Part shown: piece after piece, positions 47,887 through 56,565 of the stretch
How positions within the stretch are numbered: position 1 is the first letter of the stretch
How the letters are laid out: every line of letters begins with the position of its first letter
Assembly: GCA_016187935.1 (NCBI GenBank)
Contig: JACPIU010000036.1
Span: 1 to 62,611 of the forward strand
Direction of reading: 5' to 3'
Length of the DNA: 62,611 bases
Source: Bdellovibrio sp.
GTDB taxonomy: Bacteria > Bdellovibrionota > Bacteriovoracia > Bacteriovoracales > Bacteriovoracaceae
Made by a program: the position numbers and the translations under genes
Notes under the pieces: generated by a model
The model's input: only the letters and a program-made list of their open reading frames with translations
What the model was told of the DNA's origin: nothing
The model's database searches: none

Positions 47887-48458
47887 GCTTTCACCTCTTC
47901 AGCTATTTTATGAGACATTAATTGGTTTAAATCTGGATCTAAGCTGGCCTTCTTAATATTCGCAAAAGGGATTTCTAAATTCATTAATCCACTCTGGCGA
48001 TCACCTTGCCATTCGATCTCGATTGATTCACTCATGCAGGACTTCAATTTTCCCCGCACTTTTCTTACAGTTTTCAAATTTTTTTGTAATGCCCTATTCT
48101 TCTCTTCCCTTGGAAGTATCTCTTTTGAGAGTTCAAGTAATACCATTTCTCCAATGGCATTTTGAAAATGTTCCCATTCGCGTAATTTCCGATAAAGTCC
48201 AGGAGAGGAAACCTCTAACGTCAGTTTTTCCGGCATCCATTCCAACTCATCAATAAAAGGAGTTAACGCTTGATCGACTCTTACGCAATCCTCAATCTTG
48301 ATACTCTCAGTCTGTGTTCCCGAAATATACACTCTTAATTCTCCACTACCCGGAAGATATTCGAGATCATAAAGCTCGAGGTGTAAGCCTTTAACCACCT
48401 GTTGGCACAGTTCATAAAATTTTTTTTCCATTCCCTGTCGCTGTCGCACCAGTTCCAT
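47883..48458 (-). CDS. rimP: Ribosome maturation factor RimP
   Basis: Needed for 30S assembly. LHLELYDLEYLPG, LRVYISG and VSSPGLYRKLREWEHF are the family's conserved blocks. The longest frame begins at 48509, but its first codons sit in a hairpin (TGCCGA/TCGGCA). The ATG at 48458, with GAGGTG upstream, is the more likely start; an ATG eight codons further in is also possible. First gene of the translation operon. Confidence 0.92.
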   Translation of the reverse strand: MELVRQRQGMEKKFYELCQQVVKGLHLELYDLEYLPGSGELRVYISGTQTESIKIEDCVRVDQALTPFIDELEWMPEKLTLEVSSPGLYRKLREWEHFQNAIGEMVLLELSKEILPREEKNRALQKNLKTVRKVRGKLKSCMSESIEIEWQGDRQSGLMNLEIPFANIKKASLDPDLNQLMSHKIAEEVKA

Positions 48459-48518
48459 AATCTTCAATACACCTCTAATCTTTCCTCTTAAATACGTCAT
48501 GCCGAACACATCGGCACC

Positions 48519-48553
48519 AAAAAAAAAGGGCGGAACCTGACGTATCCACCCTT
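48519..48553 (-). terminator. Intrinsic terminator / possible attenuator before rimP
   Basis: On the minus strand AAGGGTGGA, a nine-base loop, then TTCCGCCCTT (nine-base stem with one G-T pair) followed by a run of nine T. It lies about 60 bases before the rimP start and downstream of a promoter-like sequence, so it may attenuate the operon as well as end the RimI-like gene. Confidence 0.7.
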
Positions 48554-48608
48554 TTACTTACAGAACTTAAAAAGGTTGGCCTTGCTCCCAAAAGCATAAG
48601 CCAAGTTA

Positions 48609-48637
48609 CTTATAGCGCTTTTCTCTCAAAAAATCAA
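48609..48637 (-). promoter_or_regulatory. Candidate promoter for the rimP-nusA-infB operon
   Basis: Minus-strand TTGATT, a 17-base spacer, TATAAG. The transcript would begin near 48602, with a hairpin (TTGGC...GCCAA, 48576-48604) and then the terminator hairpin before rimP. Confidence 0.4.
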
Positions 48638-48680
48638 ACTGTTAGTTGTGTCTTTGAGTCACATAACTGAAGTGAATTAT

Positions 48681-49163
48681 TTAAGAGATAAGGAGGAGTT
48701 CCATACTCAATGCATCTTCACCATTTTGATAGAATCTTTTCTTAACGCATAGGTCCTTCAGGCCATATTTGCGATAAAATTTAAGGGCATCGAGATTGCT
48801 TACCGCCACTTCCAAATACAAGGATCGCGCCCCAATTGAACGTAAATGATTAAGATAAAATTGCAATAAAAGGGTCGCAGCGCCTCTTCGACGCAAATTA
48901 GGATGAACAACGATTTTAAGAAGATGTCCCACATCTCCCCTCAAAGGATGGGTCCCGAGAAGTCCTCCTGCAAAGAGAGAATCTTCTGGTTCTTCTTTAC
49001 TTGCTGCGCATAAAAAATAATTACCCTGCAAGACTTGCCAATCCTGCTCGCTCCACGCGTGAGGAGACAAAAATTGGTCGAGCTGGCAAAAGGCCATAAC
49101 CTCCGTATGTTTCAGAGGCAAGCAATATTGCCGTATATCGAGAAAATTTGACTTATGGGGCAT
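48681..49163 (-). CDS. GNAT acetyltransferase, RimI-like
   Basis: GNAT fold with acetyl-CoA loop VHPNLRRRGAATLLL (V-x5-RRxGxA) and the C-terminal EVAVSNLDALKFYRKYGL segment typical of RimI-type ribosomal-protein N-terminal acetyltransferases. The true target cannot be told. The ATG at 49163 overlaps the end of the upstream gene (ATGCCCCATAA); an in-frame ATG at 49205 would overlap much more. It is followed by an intrinsic terminator. Confidence 0.8.
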   Translation of the reverse strand: MPHKSNFLDIRQYCLPLKHTEVMAFCQLDQFLSPHAWSEQDWQVLQGNYFLCAASKEEPEDSLFAGGLLGTHPLRGDVGHLLKIVVHPNLRRRGAATLLLQFYLNHLRSIGARSLYLEVAVSNLDALKFYRKYGLKDLCVKKRFYQNGEDALSMELLLIS

Positions 49164-49803
49164 AGTGAAAAATGAAGTGGCCGTATTGAAAATAAATATT
49201 GGCAATATACTGCCTCATAAACTTTTCGGCGCTTGCAAGCTGTTCATTTTCACCAGCGCCGGTGCCCGCTGATGGTTTCTGTATCGAGGGCAATTGCCCT
49301 AAGGAAAATCGATCACGCAATGAATATTCCATCGCAATAAGATTTTGCTGAAATTCACTTAAAGGTGTCGTCTTAATTTTTCGCAGACAATCTTTGGAAA
49401 GCTGAGGTTTATTATTTAAAAGGCGGGTACGTTCAGCACGATCTATGTGATAGATCCCTGTTTCACGAAAATGCCTGTCTAATTTATTAATGATTAACAA
49501 ATTAAAAACATCGCGTTCCACACCACGCATTCTCGGCCAATTTTTAATAGTGCTCAGGGATTCTGTATATCGTTCAGGTAATATCTGATCCATAGACAAT
49601 AAATAAGAATGCTCAAAATAACACCTAATTATTTGTAACTTCGGGATTTCACTTAAAAAACGTTTTTCAAAGAAAACCTGATCACCGATTCGCACAAAAG
49701 CGCGATCTTCTAAGACGATTTCGGCCTGGACTTGCCCAACTAAGAAAATCAGAAGGAGAGCGAAATTTGCTCTAAACCGGGGAAGTAAGATCCACGTTAC
49801 CAA
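49153..49803 (-). CDS. Exported protein of unknown function
   Basis: With the TTG start at 49803 (AGAGG upstream), the protein begins with a Sec signal peptide (Arg, hydrophobic core, cleavage near GQVQA-E). The segment just after, EDRAFVRIGDQVFFEKRFLSEI, loosely resembles the start of SurA-like chaperone domains, but no PPIase domain is visible. The frame is open upstream to 49929, which would put a long non-signal extension inside the regulator gene. It overlaps the regulator by 32 bases. Confidence 0.6.
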   Translation of the reverse strand: MVTWILLPRFRANFALLLIFLVGQVQAEIVLEDRAFVRIGDQVFFEKRFLSEIPKLQIIRCYFEHSYLLSMDQILPERYTESLSTIKNWPRMRGVERDVFNLLIINKLDRHFRETGIYHIDRAERTRLLNNKPQLSKDCLRKIKTTPLSEFQQNLIAMEYSLRDRFSLGQLPSIQKPSAGTGAGENEQLASAEKFMRQYIANIYFQYGHFIFHYAP

Positions 49804-51088
49804 TAGGCCCAGCCTCTTCTGCGCGGTTTTCAATATGGAAACGTATTTTGACACGAGGATTAAATGTATATCCATCCTTTCCTCTGATAATATATTTTCT
49901 CTTTTCACCTTTACCATTTTTTGGCTCAATCAATTTTCTTAATCGGCTCACTGAAGTGTAAATCAGTTTATCATGAATGAGCGGATTATACTCGTCTTTC
50001 CAAATAGATTTGGCCAATTGTTCTTTATCAAAATACTGCCCTGGATTTTTGGCCAGAAGGAATAAAATCTCTAGAAGTACAAAGCGATGTTTAAAATCGA
50101 TTGTTCCAAGACCTTTTTCAACAATCTGCCTATTGGTCCGATCAAGATAAATATCTATGCTTGCATCATGAACATCCTCAATTTCTGAACGAATTAATCG
50201 CTGCAGGCGCTTAAAATCCCGAGAACATGTCATTTGCTGGGAGAGGCTAAAATAAACTAAACTCTTTTCATATTCGCCCAGTCGTTTGCACAAAGACCCC
50301 ATGCCAAGAAGCACGTGCCCGAGGGAGTTCCAGCATCTTTTTTCTTGAAATTTAACGAGAGATTGAGAGTAATAATCCATGGCCCGTTCCATCTGACCTA
50401 ATTCAACATAAATGCGTCCATAATAAAGCAGCATTGAGGCCTTCAAATAGGATTTATCAATAATGCTTAGGACTTGTTCTAACTGGTCAAGATAACCTAA
50501 GGCAAGGTCGTATTCTTTTTGGTAGTAACAAGTAGAAGCCAAGGCCAACAAAGTCTTGGCCAACAAATCGGGGCCATTTTCCTCTTTAGATTTTTTGCAG
50601 GCCAGCTCAAATTGCCCTCGTGCGTCCCTGAAGGCCCCCCGATAAGTTTTTGTCAGTCCAACATTGTAAAAATATTCGGCCCCCAAACTGCCTAATACAG
50701 AAGTAAGTTGATCAATAACAAGTTCGCTCTCGCGAATATATTTCTCTGCAAGTTCAGTCTGCACCTGCTCTGAACAAATACGAATTAAAAAACCATAAAT
50801 TTTAAACAAACCATAGAGATCGCGGGGTCGCTCTGAATGAACAATGGCGTTCTCAAAACACTGCCGGGCCTTTTCCAGATCGGCCTTATCATAATAAACT
50901 TTACCTATTCGATAGAATGCCCGTCCAAGATCATGAACGCTCAGCGCGCCTATTTCGGCACCAGGAATCTCCTCGTTGTGCAGGTAATTAACCAGTACAT
51001 CAACAACCTCTTTACCGACCTTCTCGCCGTTATATTCTAATTTCTCTGTGAGGCCTATCTGTAGGTTCGATTCTTGGGCAGGATTCAT
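49772..51088 (-). CDS. TPR-repeat regulator with C-terminal winged helix
   Basis: Residues ~40-290 are helical pairs of tetratricopeptide type (for example GRAFYRIGKVYYDKADLEKA and MLLYYGRIYVELGQMERAM). The C-terminal ~100 residues are an OmpR/PhoB-type winged helix: VLLEILFLLAKNPGQYF, then the DKLIYTSVSRLRKLI recognition helix and the YIIRGKDGYTF wing. There is no receiver domain, so the TPR part probably takes the signal by protein contact. The ATG at 51088 follows GAGGGA. It is divergent from the ddl-led cluster and may control it (inference). Confidence 0.82.
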   Translation of the reverse strand: MNPAQESNLQIGLTEKLEYNGEKVGKEVVDVLVNYLHNEEIPGAEIGALSVHDLGRAFYRIGKVYYDKADLEKARQCFENAIVHSERPRDLYGLFKIYGFLIRICSEQVQTELAEKYIRESELVIDQLTSVLGSLGAEYFYNVGLTKTYRGAFRDARGQFELACKKSKEENGPDLLAKTLLALASTCYYQKEYDLALGYLDQLEQVLSIIDKSYLKASMLLYYGRIYVELGQMERAMDYYSQSLVKFQEKRCWNSLGHVLLGMGSLCKRLGEYEKSLVYFSLSQQMTCSRDFKRLQRLIRSEIEDVHDASIDIYLDRTNRQIVEKGLGTIDFKHRFVLLEILFLLAKNPGQYFDKEQLAKSIWKDEYNPLIHDKLIYTSVSRLRKLIEPKNGKGEKRKYIIRGKDGYTFNPRVKIRFHIENRAEEAGPIGNVDLTSPV

Positions 51089-51168
51089 ACACACTTTCCC
51101 TCAAAAAACCCGCAAGACATACCATGTTAAAAGGCTGCGAGTCAAAGTTAACTCTATACCATCACCTT

Positions 51169-51196
51169 TTTACATGGGATTTCATTGATTTATATT
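51169..51196 (+). promoter_or_regulatory. Candidate promoter of the ddl-led cluster
   Basis: TTTACA, a 16-base spacer, TATATT. The predicted start is near 51203. A perfect inverted repeat ACCCT-A-AGGGT (51209-51219) sits immediately downstream, where a repressor would act. Confidence 0.45.
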
Positions 51197-51262
51197 TTGC
51201 AGGTTGGTACCCTAAGGGTTATTTTCACTTATGAAACAATAACTTATGAATGGGGGACGGCC

Positions 51263-52294
51263 ATGGCAAAGAGGCCTTCAATCCTAGTTGTTTATGGCGG
51301 TGGTGGAACCGAGCATGAAGTCTCTATGATTTCAGCTAGATACATCATCGAGACGCTCCGAGACGAACTATCAATGGATGTGTCTGAGGTCCTCATCGAT
51401 CATAAAGGTCTATGGAATTATAAAAATTCCGGTGGAAACGAAATCCCCTGTTTCTTGAAACCAGGCAAACTGCTCTCAGTACAATTCGAGGATGGCATCA
51501 AAGATATCGCAATTGACTTGGCCGTTCCATGCATCCATGGCCCACCCGGGGAAACTGGCGAAATTCAATCGCACTTCGGTATGTATGGCATCCCCTTCCT
51601 TGGTGCGTCTCCCGAAGCTTCAATAATTTGTTTTAATAAGGTAAGTACTAAACTTTGGCTGGATGCTCTCAATATCCCAAATACCCCATTTATTTTTCTT
51701 GATGCTTTAAGCGAGAATAACCTTCAACGGGCCTGTGATTTTTTCCAGAAAAGCGGTAAACAACCAGAGGTTTTTGTTAAGGCCAGCAGTCAAGGTTCTT
51801 CAGTTGGATGTTACCCTGCTAGCAGCTTGTCGGAACTTAAGACCGCCCTCACTTCGGCATTCCAGTATTCTCCTTACGTTTTAGTCGAAAAGCGACTCCA
51901 AGCACGAGAATTAGAAATCTCTGTCTTTGAATATAAGGATGAAATTCACACCTCGTATCCAGGAGAAATTGTCTGTCCCGGTAAGTTCTATTCGTATGAA
52001 GAAAAATATTCCTCCAACAGTAAAACAAGCACTGTTCTTCGCGCCCAAAATCTGACCACTGCCCAAGTTGAACAGATGCAAAATTACGCCAAAAAGGCCT
52101 TTCTTGGATTAAAAATTAGACATCTCTCCCGAATAGATTTTTTCCTAACGGACCATCAAGAAATTTATATTAATGAGATCAATACATTCCCAGGCCTCAC
52201 ACCCATCTCCATGTTCCCAAAAATGATGGAGGCCTCAGGAATCACTTTCGCAACATTTTTAAAAGATGCTATTCAGAAGTCTCTTAAAAGTTAA
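51263..52294 (+). CDS. ddl: D-alanine-D-alanine ligase family (ATP-grasp)
   Basis: ATP-grasp ligase. The N-terminal GGGGTEHEVSMIS corresponds to the GGxSxEHxVS signature with Ser replaced. FVKASSQGSSVG (ATP loop), YPGEIVCPGKFYSYEEKY (omega loop) and the metal-binding INEINTFPGLT are all present. The default role is D-Ala-D-Ala synthesis for peptidoglycan. It heads a run of amino-acid-modifying genes, so another dipeptide product is possible. The ATG at 51263 is supported by GGGGGACGG; upstream in-frame codons look spurious. Confidence 0.88.
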   Translation: MAKRPSILVVYGGGGTEHEVSMISARYIIETLRDELSMDVSEVLIDHKGLWNYKNSGGNEIPCFLKPGKLLSVQFEDGIKDIAIDLAVPCIHGPPGETGEIQSHFGMYGIPFLGASPEASIICFNKVSTKLWLDALNIPNTPFIFLDALSENNLQRACDFFQKSGKQPEVFVKASSQGSSVGCYPASSLSELKTALTSAFQYSPYVLVEKRLQARELEISVFEYKDEIHTSYPGEIVCPGKFYSYEEKYSSNSKTSTVLRAQNLTTAQVEQMQNYAKKAFLGLKIRHLSRIDFFLTDHQEIYINEINTFPGLTPISMFPKMMEASGITFATFLKDAIQKSLKS

Positions 52295-52315
52295 GAGATA
52301 GGGGGCGAATTAAAC

Positions 52316-55300
52316 ATGACAATAAATATTATAAATAGCGATGATGAAAAAAAGGGCAAAGCCAAACTTGAAAAATACTATGCCGAAAATTTGATTCCGG
52401 CGGAGAAAAAACCTTACGTCACGGCCCTGCGCAAATCCGTAGGACCCTATATGGCGCTCGAAAGCGCCAAGGAAGGTTCGGTCGCCTATATGCAAGATGC
52501 TGCAAGTCAGATTGCCACTCTTGGCTTGGGTTTCAATCCCATGTCTTTTTTTGGGACCGCTCACTTTCTAGAGTCGTGGGGAAATTTATCCCATACTCAC
52601 TCCTTCCAAGAATTGCGTAATGCCTTCACACAATTTCTCACCCGTCAGCTGGGTTGGAAAAATGTTTTCTTTCGCATCGGCCATTCTGGTGCCGAAGCCA
52701 ACGAGATCGCCTTAGGGGAATGTTTCCGCAATCGTCACAATAAACGGGCCAAACATGTCTTGGCCTTTGAGGGATCTTTCCACGGCAGAATGATGGTTAC
52801 CCTCAGCGCCACATGGAATAAGGCCAAACGTGAACCCTTTGAGTGGCCTGGTTTTTCTACTGTCTACTGTTCCTCGCCCGATCTTCCAGATGAATCCATT
52901 CATCAACCTATACCCAAAGACTGGCGGCAAAAATGGGAAACTTCCCCTAATCTGAACTGGGAAGCAACTCCAGAATGGAGTGTTGATCTGCAAACTGCGA
53001 GAGAGGTACAAACTCTACAAAAAGTTCGAGAGCATCTTCTTTCAGAAGAGATTTTTGCGATCATTATTGAGCCGATGCAATGCGAAGGTGGCGATCGCTA
53101 TCTATCCGATCGTTTTTTCACCGCACTTCTGTTGATGGCACGCTCTTGTGGAATCCCGGTCATCTTAGACGAAGTCCAAACCGGTTTTCATTTAGGCCGC
53201 GAATTTTTTTGGCACCGACAATTAAAATTACAGGATCAGTTAGGCAACGCACTCGTACCCAATTACGTAGTCTGTGCTAAAAAGGCCCAGGTCGGTCTGG
53301 TCATTTCCAACACTCCTGTTGATCTAACCTGTGAAGAATTTCAGGTGGCATCGTTTATTCGAGGAACAATTCACGCTCAAATGCTGGAGCAATCACAAAA
53401 GGCCATTTGGGAATTAGAGCGAGATGTCAGAAATTTACTCATTCCACTTATCTCTAAATATAGTGAATTCATTCATCGTCCTCGCTGCAATGGCATGGCC
53501 TTCGCGTTTGATGTGAGATCTGAGGAATTTTTTAATAAATTTATCGACATCCGTTTTCCCCACGGTCTCCTGTATTATAATGCCGGCACACATACAATGC
53601 GTTTCAGACTCAATCTCGCTTATGGAAAAGAAGATCTCCAGTTTCTCTTCAGTGAACTGGATAAAATCTGCGCCGAACTGTTTTTACAAGCGTCTCCAGT
53701 GTTGCCAAAGCAGATCAATCGAGATGTGCAAACTGTGGATACTCTCTATCAATGGCACGAGTTCTTGCTGGCCCTGAAGCTGGACTATTTTCAAGGTAGG
53801 GACATCAACGTCACGGAGACTTGGAATAAGGGAATATCGTTAATTAGGGTTCCCGAAGGGTATCAGCTCACACTGCTGAATCACCACAACTTTAAACGAT
53901 TCGCAGAATCTATCGACCTACTCCAAAAGAATATCTATGAACCAGATCGCCAAGCATCTCTGGCGGCCTTTGAAATGACTGCCAAAGATGCCAAGGGAAT
54001 TGCCATTGTCATCTCAAAGGATAGTGATAAAGATAACAGCAAGGATACTAAAATTGCCGCCATGACTTTCGCTTCCCCGCTTAAAAATTATCCCTTGGTA
54101 AGAGGCGTTCGTAGAGATCCCTATTTTAACGATCCTGATTGTTATTATGTAATCGATACTACCGTGGCCCGCGAATTTCAGCGAGCAGGACTGGGACACT
54201 CATTAAAATACGCTTTGACCCTGGCGGCCTTGCTCAAAAGAGCAAAACGCATCAATGGTCGAAACCGTCACATTATTGCAAAATCGATGTGGAATATTAA
54301 TCTATCGTTAGGTAGCTATGAACTCGATTACATCCGTGAAGATAGTCCCGACTTTGCTGACAGTCGTGATGTCACCTACTATACCATGCCAGCACAATGG
54401 AACCGGCCGCCTCTGCATCTTTGCACGGCCCTTCCTTCTCCCCTCGGTGTAGGTGATTTGGCGCATGATTTTATCACCAAAAATCTTCATAGCATGGTCA
54501 ACAAAGTTTGCCTGTCAAACTTTGTCAGCGAGAGCTATCTCGAAAATTTCAAATTCTTAATTTCCCTTGCACCTCCTTTCCTCCAGCATGCATATTCCTG
54601 CAGTGGACAGGCCGAGTGTGCCGATAAAATCGCCAAATCTTTTTGGTACAATACCAAAAAAAATATCAAGAATATTACTTTTGAAGGCCATTTTTTCGGG
54701 CACGGAAGCTTTTTTGCAAGAAGTTTAGGTCAATTTCATTCCCCCTATTTTCCCGTTTCAATTCTACCAAACCCAACGGAAGACAATTGGGAGCAAGTGC
54801 TTCAATTAGTGCAGATGGAACTTGAACAAACTAATATCATGGCAGTATGGCTTGAACCTATTCGCCAGCGGTACATGGATGCAGTCCCAATAACGTTCTT
54901 AAAACAACTCAAAGAACTCTGTAGCAAATTCAATGTCCCCTTGGTTTACAATGAAACGACCTCTTCCTTTTTCCGTTATCAGAACGAACATTTTTTTGCC
55001 GCTAACAATCCCGAAATTTGCCCCGACGCATTTATGACATACGGCGGAGGTCAAATTGGCGCGGTATGGATGCGACAGGATCTCTATGTCTCAAAACCCC
55101 TTATGCTCATCAGTACATGGGATGGTGACGAACTTTCGCTCGCCACATATACCGAATCAATTCGACATGTTTTAAGTAAAAAACATGAATTCCATGAAAT
55201 CAGAAGAATTTTCAATGCCATTTTAATGAATACCCTTAGCGAATGCCGCGTAAAAGATGTTCATCTGGGCCTTGGTTATGGGCATTTCATGGGAATTGTT

Positions 55301-55468
55301 CCCACATCGTTGCAGCATTTATTTTCAAAAGTTTGTATTCCAGATAATGATGAAATTATGCACACTCGTTATCTCATTTGTCCCAATTTTGATAGCATGC
55401 TGCAATTTATTCGCAAAATCGGAAACTCTTCCGAGGAGAATGACGGGGCCAATAATGCAATTCACTGA
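52316..55468 (+). CDS. Aminotransferase - GNAT - pseudo-aminotransferase fusion
   Basis: Three domains in 1,050 residues. The N-terminal class III aminotransferase (~20-460) has SGAEANE, EGSFHGR, DEVQTGF and CAKKAQVG (PLP Lys at 322/323); the KKxQV and FHGR contexts resemble L-lysine 6-aminotransferase. A GNAT acetyltransferase domain follows (~490-700; FQRAGLGHSLKYAL acetyl-CoA loop). A second aminotransferase fold (~710-1030) has lost both the PLP Lys (YGGGQIG with no Lys before it) and the PLP-pyridine Asp (NETTS in place of DEVxT). It lies 21 bases after ddl and overlaps the next gene. I know no characterised protein with this layout. Confidence 0.85.
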   Translation: MTINIINSDDEKKGKAKLEKYYAENLIPAEKKPYVTALRKSVGPYMALESAKEGSVAYMQDAASQIATLGLGFNPMSFFGTAHFLESWGNLSHTHSFQELRNAFTQFLTRQLGWKNVFFRIGHSGAEANEIALGECFRNRHNKRAKHVLAFEGSFHGRMMVTLSATWNKAKREPFEWPGFSTVYCSSPDLPDESIHQPIPKDWRQKWETSPNLNWEATPEWSVDLQTAREVQTLQKVREHLLSEEIFAIIIEPMQCEGGDRYLSDRFFTALLLMARSCGIPVILDEVQTGFHLGREFFWHRQLKLQDQLGNALVPNYVVCAKKAQVGLVISNTPVDLTCEEFQVASFIRGTIHAQMLEQSQKAIWELERDVRNLLIPLISKYSEFIHRPRCNGMAFAFDVRSEEFFNKFIDIRFPHGLLYYNAGTHTMRFRLNLAYGKEDLQFLFSELDKICAELFLQASPVLPKQINRDVQTVDTLYQWHEFLLALKLDYFQGRDINVTETWNKGISLIRVPEGYQLTLLNHHNFKRFAESIDLLQKNIYEPDRQASLAAFEMTAKDAKGIAIVISKDSDKDNSKDTKIAAMTFASPLKNYPLVRGVRRDPYFNDPDCYYVIDTTVAREFQRAGLGHSLKYALTLAALLKRAKRINGRNRHIIAKSMWNINLSLGSYELDYIREDSPDFADSRDVTYYTMPAQWNRPPLHLCTALPSPLGVGDLAHDFITKNLHSMVNKVCLSNFVSESYLENFKFLISLAPPFLQHAYSCSGQAECADKIAKSFWYNTKKNIKNITFEGHFFGHGSFFARSLGQFHSPYFPVSILPNPTEDNWEQVLQLVQMELEQTNIMAVWLEPIRQRYMDAVPITFLKQLKELCSKFNVPLVYNETTSSFFRYQNEHFFAANNPEICPDAFMTYGGGQIGAVWMRQDLYVSKPLMLISTWDGDELSLATYTESIRHVLSKKHEFHEIRRIFNAILMNTLSECRVKDVHLGLGYGHFMGIVPTSLQHLFSKVCIPDNDEIMHTRYLICPNFDSMLQFIRKIGNSSEENDGANNAIH

Positions 55469-56561
55469 TCAAAAACACCCTATTATTTACTATCCGAAAG
55501 GAAAATCCCCATATGAGTGGGGAAAACTTCATGGTGAGTCGGTTCGTGCAGGTATCCAGGAACTGGCACAAATTCGTAGAGATTTGATGCTCAAAAAAAA
55601 TCCTGCTCTCAATTCCAAGCTTCACGAACTCGCTCGGCAACAATGGGATGCCACCCAAAAATTTGCCCCTGCTCTCGCCTTGGAGTTGGAAGGTCTCATC
55701 CTAGGTGCTAATCTGACCATAACAGATATCGTGATTCTCAATAACTATACTGATTTTCGTGATATTATTCCTGATCAAGGATGTTCATCTGCCGCGATCA
55801 AGCGCAACAAACAAATGTATGCTGGACAGACTTGGGACATGCATCGAACGGCGAAAAATTACATCTGCACAATAGTTGTTCCTGAAACTTCAAATACCCC
55901 AGGCCAAATTGTACTCTCGCTCGTCGGCTGCTTAGGCCTCATGGGGGTGAATCAACATGGTATGTTTATCGGTGTGAATAATATTAATACACTTGGAGCT
56001 AAACCTGGAGTCGTGTGGCCGGCACTCGTCCGCCAATCATTATGCCGCTCCAATTTTGAAGAAATGCGCCATCTGATGACCAGCGCACCAGTGACTTCGG
56101 GTCATAATTATTTATTGGCCGATTCCCAAATCGCTCAGCATTGGGAAATTACTCCCGATGTCAAAGAAATGGTCTCAAAGATTGAGACCGAACAAAACGA
56201 TGGCACCATTTTTCACACCAACCATTGCATGTCACCAAAAGCGAAGTCCCTTGAAGATGCCAACTCTTTGAGTTCAACAACTTTTTCCCGCTGGAATCTA
56301 TTAGAGCAACAGCTTCCCAAAATTGAAAATTCTTTTGGGCTTTTGAGTGTTTTCACTTCTCATGAGAACCATCCTAAGGGCATCTGCAGCCATTTTGAAA
56401 GCGGCCTCCAAGACCCCTCGTTTACCTGTGGTGGTGGTGTCTATGATTTTCGCAGCAAGATCTTTGCCGTTTGGCGAGGCTGTCCTATGCATGATGAGAA
56501 CTATGTTCATTATGAGTTCGACCTGAGCACCCTGAGTTTGCTTAAAACTATCAAAAGGTAA
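55455..56561 (+). CDS. Peptidase C45-type acyltransferase/amidohydrolase
   Basis: Resembles acyl-CoA:6-aminopenicillanate acyltransferase, an Ntn-hydrolase family. The nucleophile Cys is in DQGCSSAAI (Cys110), followed by GQTWDMHRTA, GVNQHGMFIGVNNI and FHTNHCMS. Such enzymes self-cleave before the Cys and hydrolyse or swap N-acyl groups. The frame is open upstream, but the ATGs at 55440 and 55455 near the preceding gene's end are the realistic starts; the latter is used, giving a 14-base overlap. There is no signal peptide. It probably deacylates an intermediate in this cluster (inference). Confidence 0.8.
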   Translation: MQFTDQKHPIIYYPKGKSPYEWGKLHGESVRAGIQELAQIRRDLMLKKNPALNSKLHELARQQWDATQKFAPALALELEGLILGANLTITDIVILNNYTDFRDIIPDQGCSSAAIKRNKQMYAGQTWDMHRTAKNYICTIVVPETSNTPGQIVLSLVGCLGLMGVNQHGMFIGVNNINTLGAKPGVVWPALVRQSLCRSNFEEMRHLMTSAPVTSGHNYLLADSQIAQHWEITPDVKEMVSKIETEQNDGTIFHTNHCMSPKAKSLEDANSLSSTTFSRWNLLEQQLPKIENSFGLLSVFTSHENHPKGICSHFESGLQDPSFTCGGGVYDFRSKIFAVWRGCPMHDENYVHYEFDLSTLSLLKTIKR

Positions 56562-56565
56562 TTGT

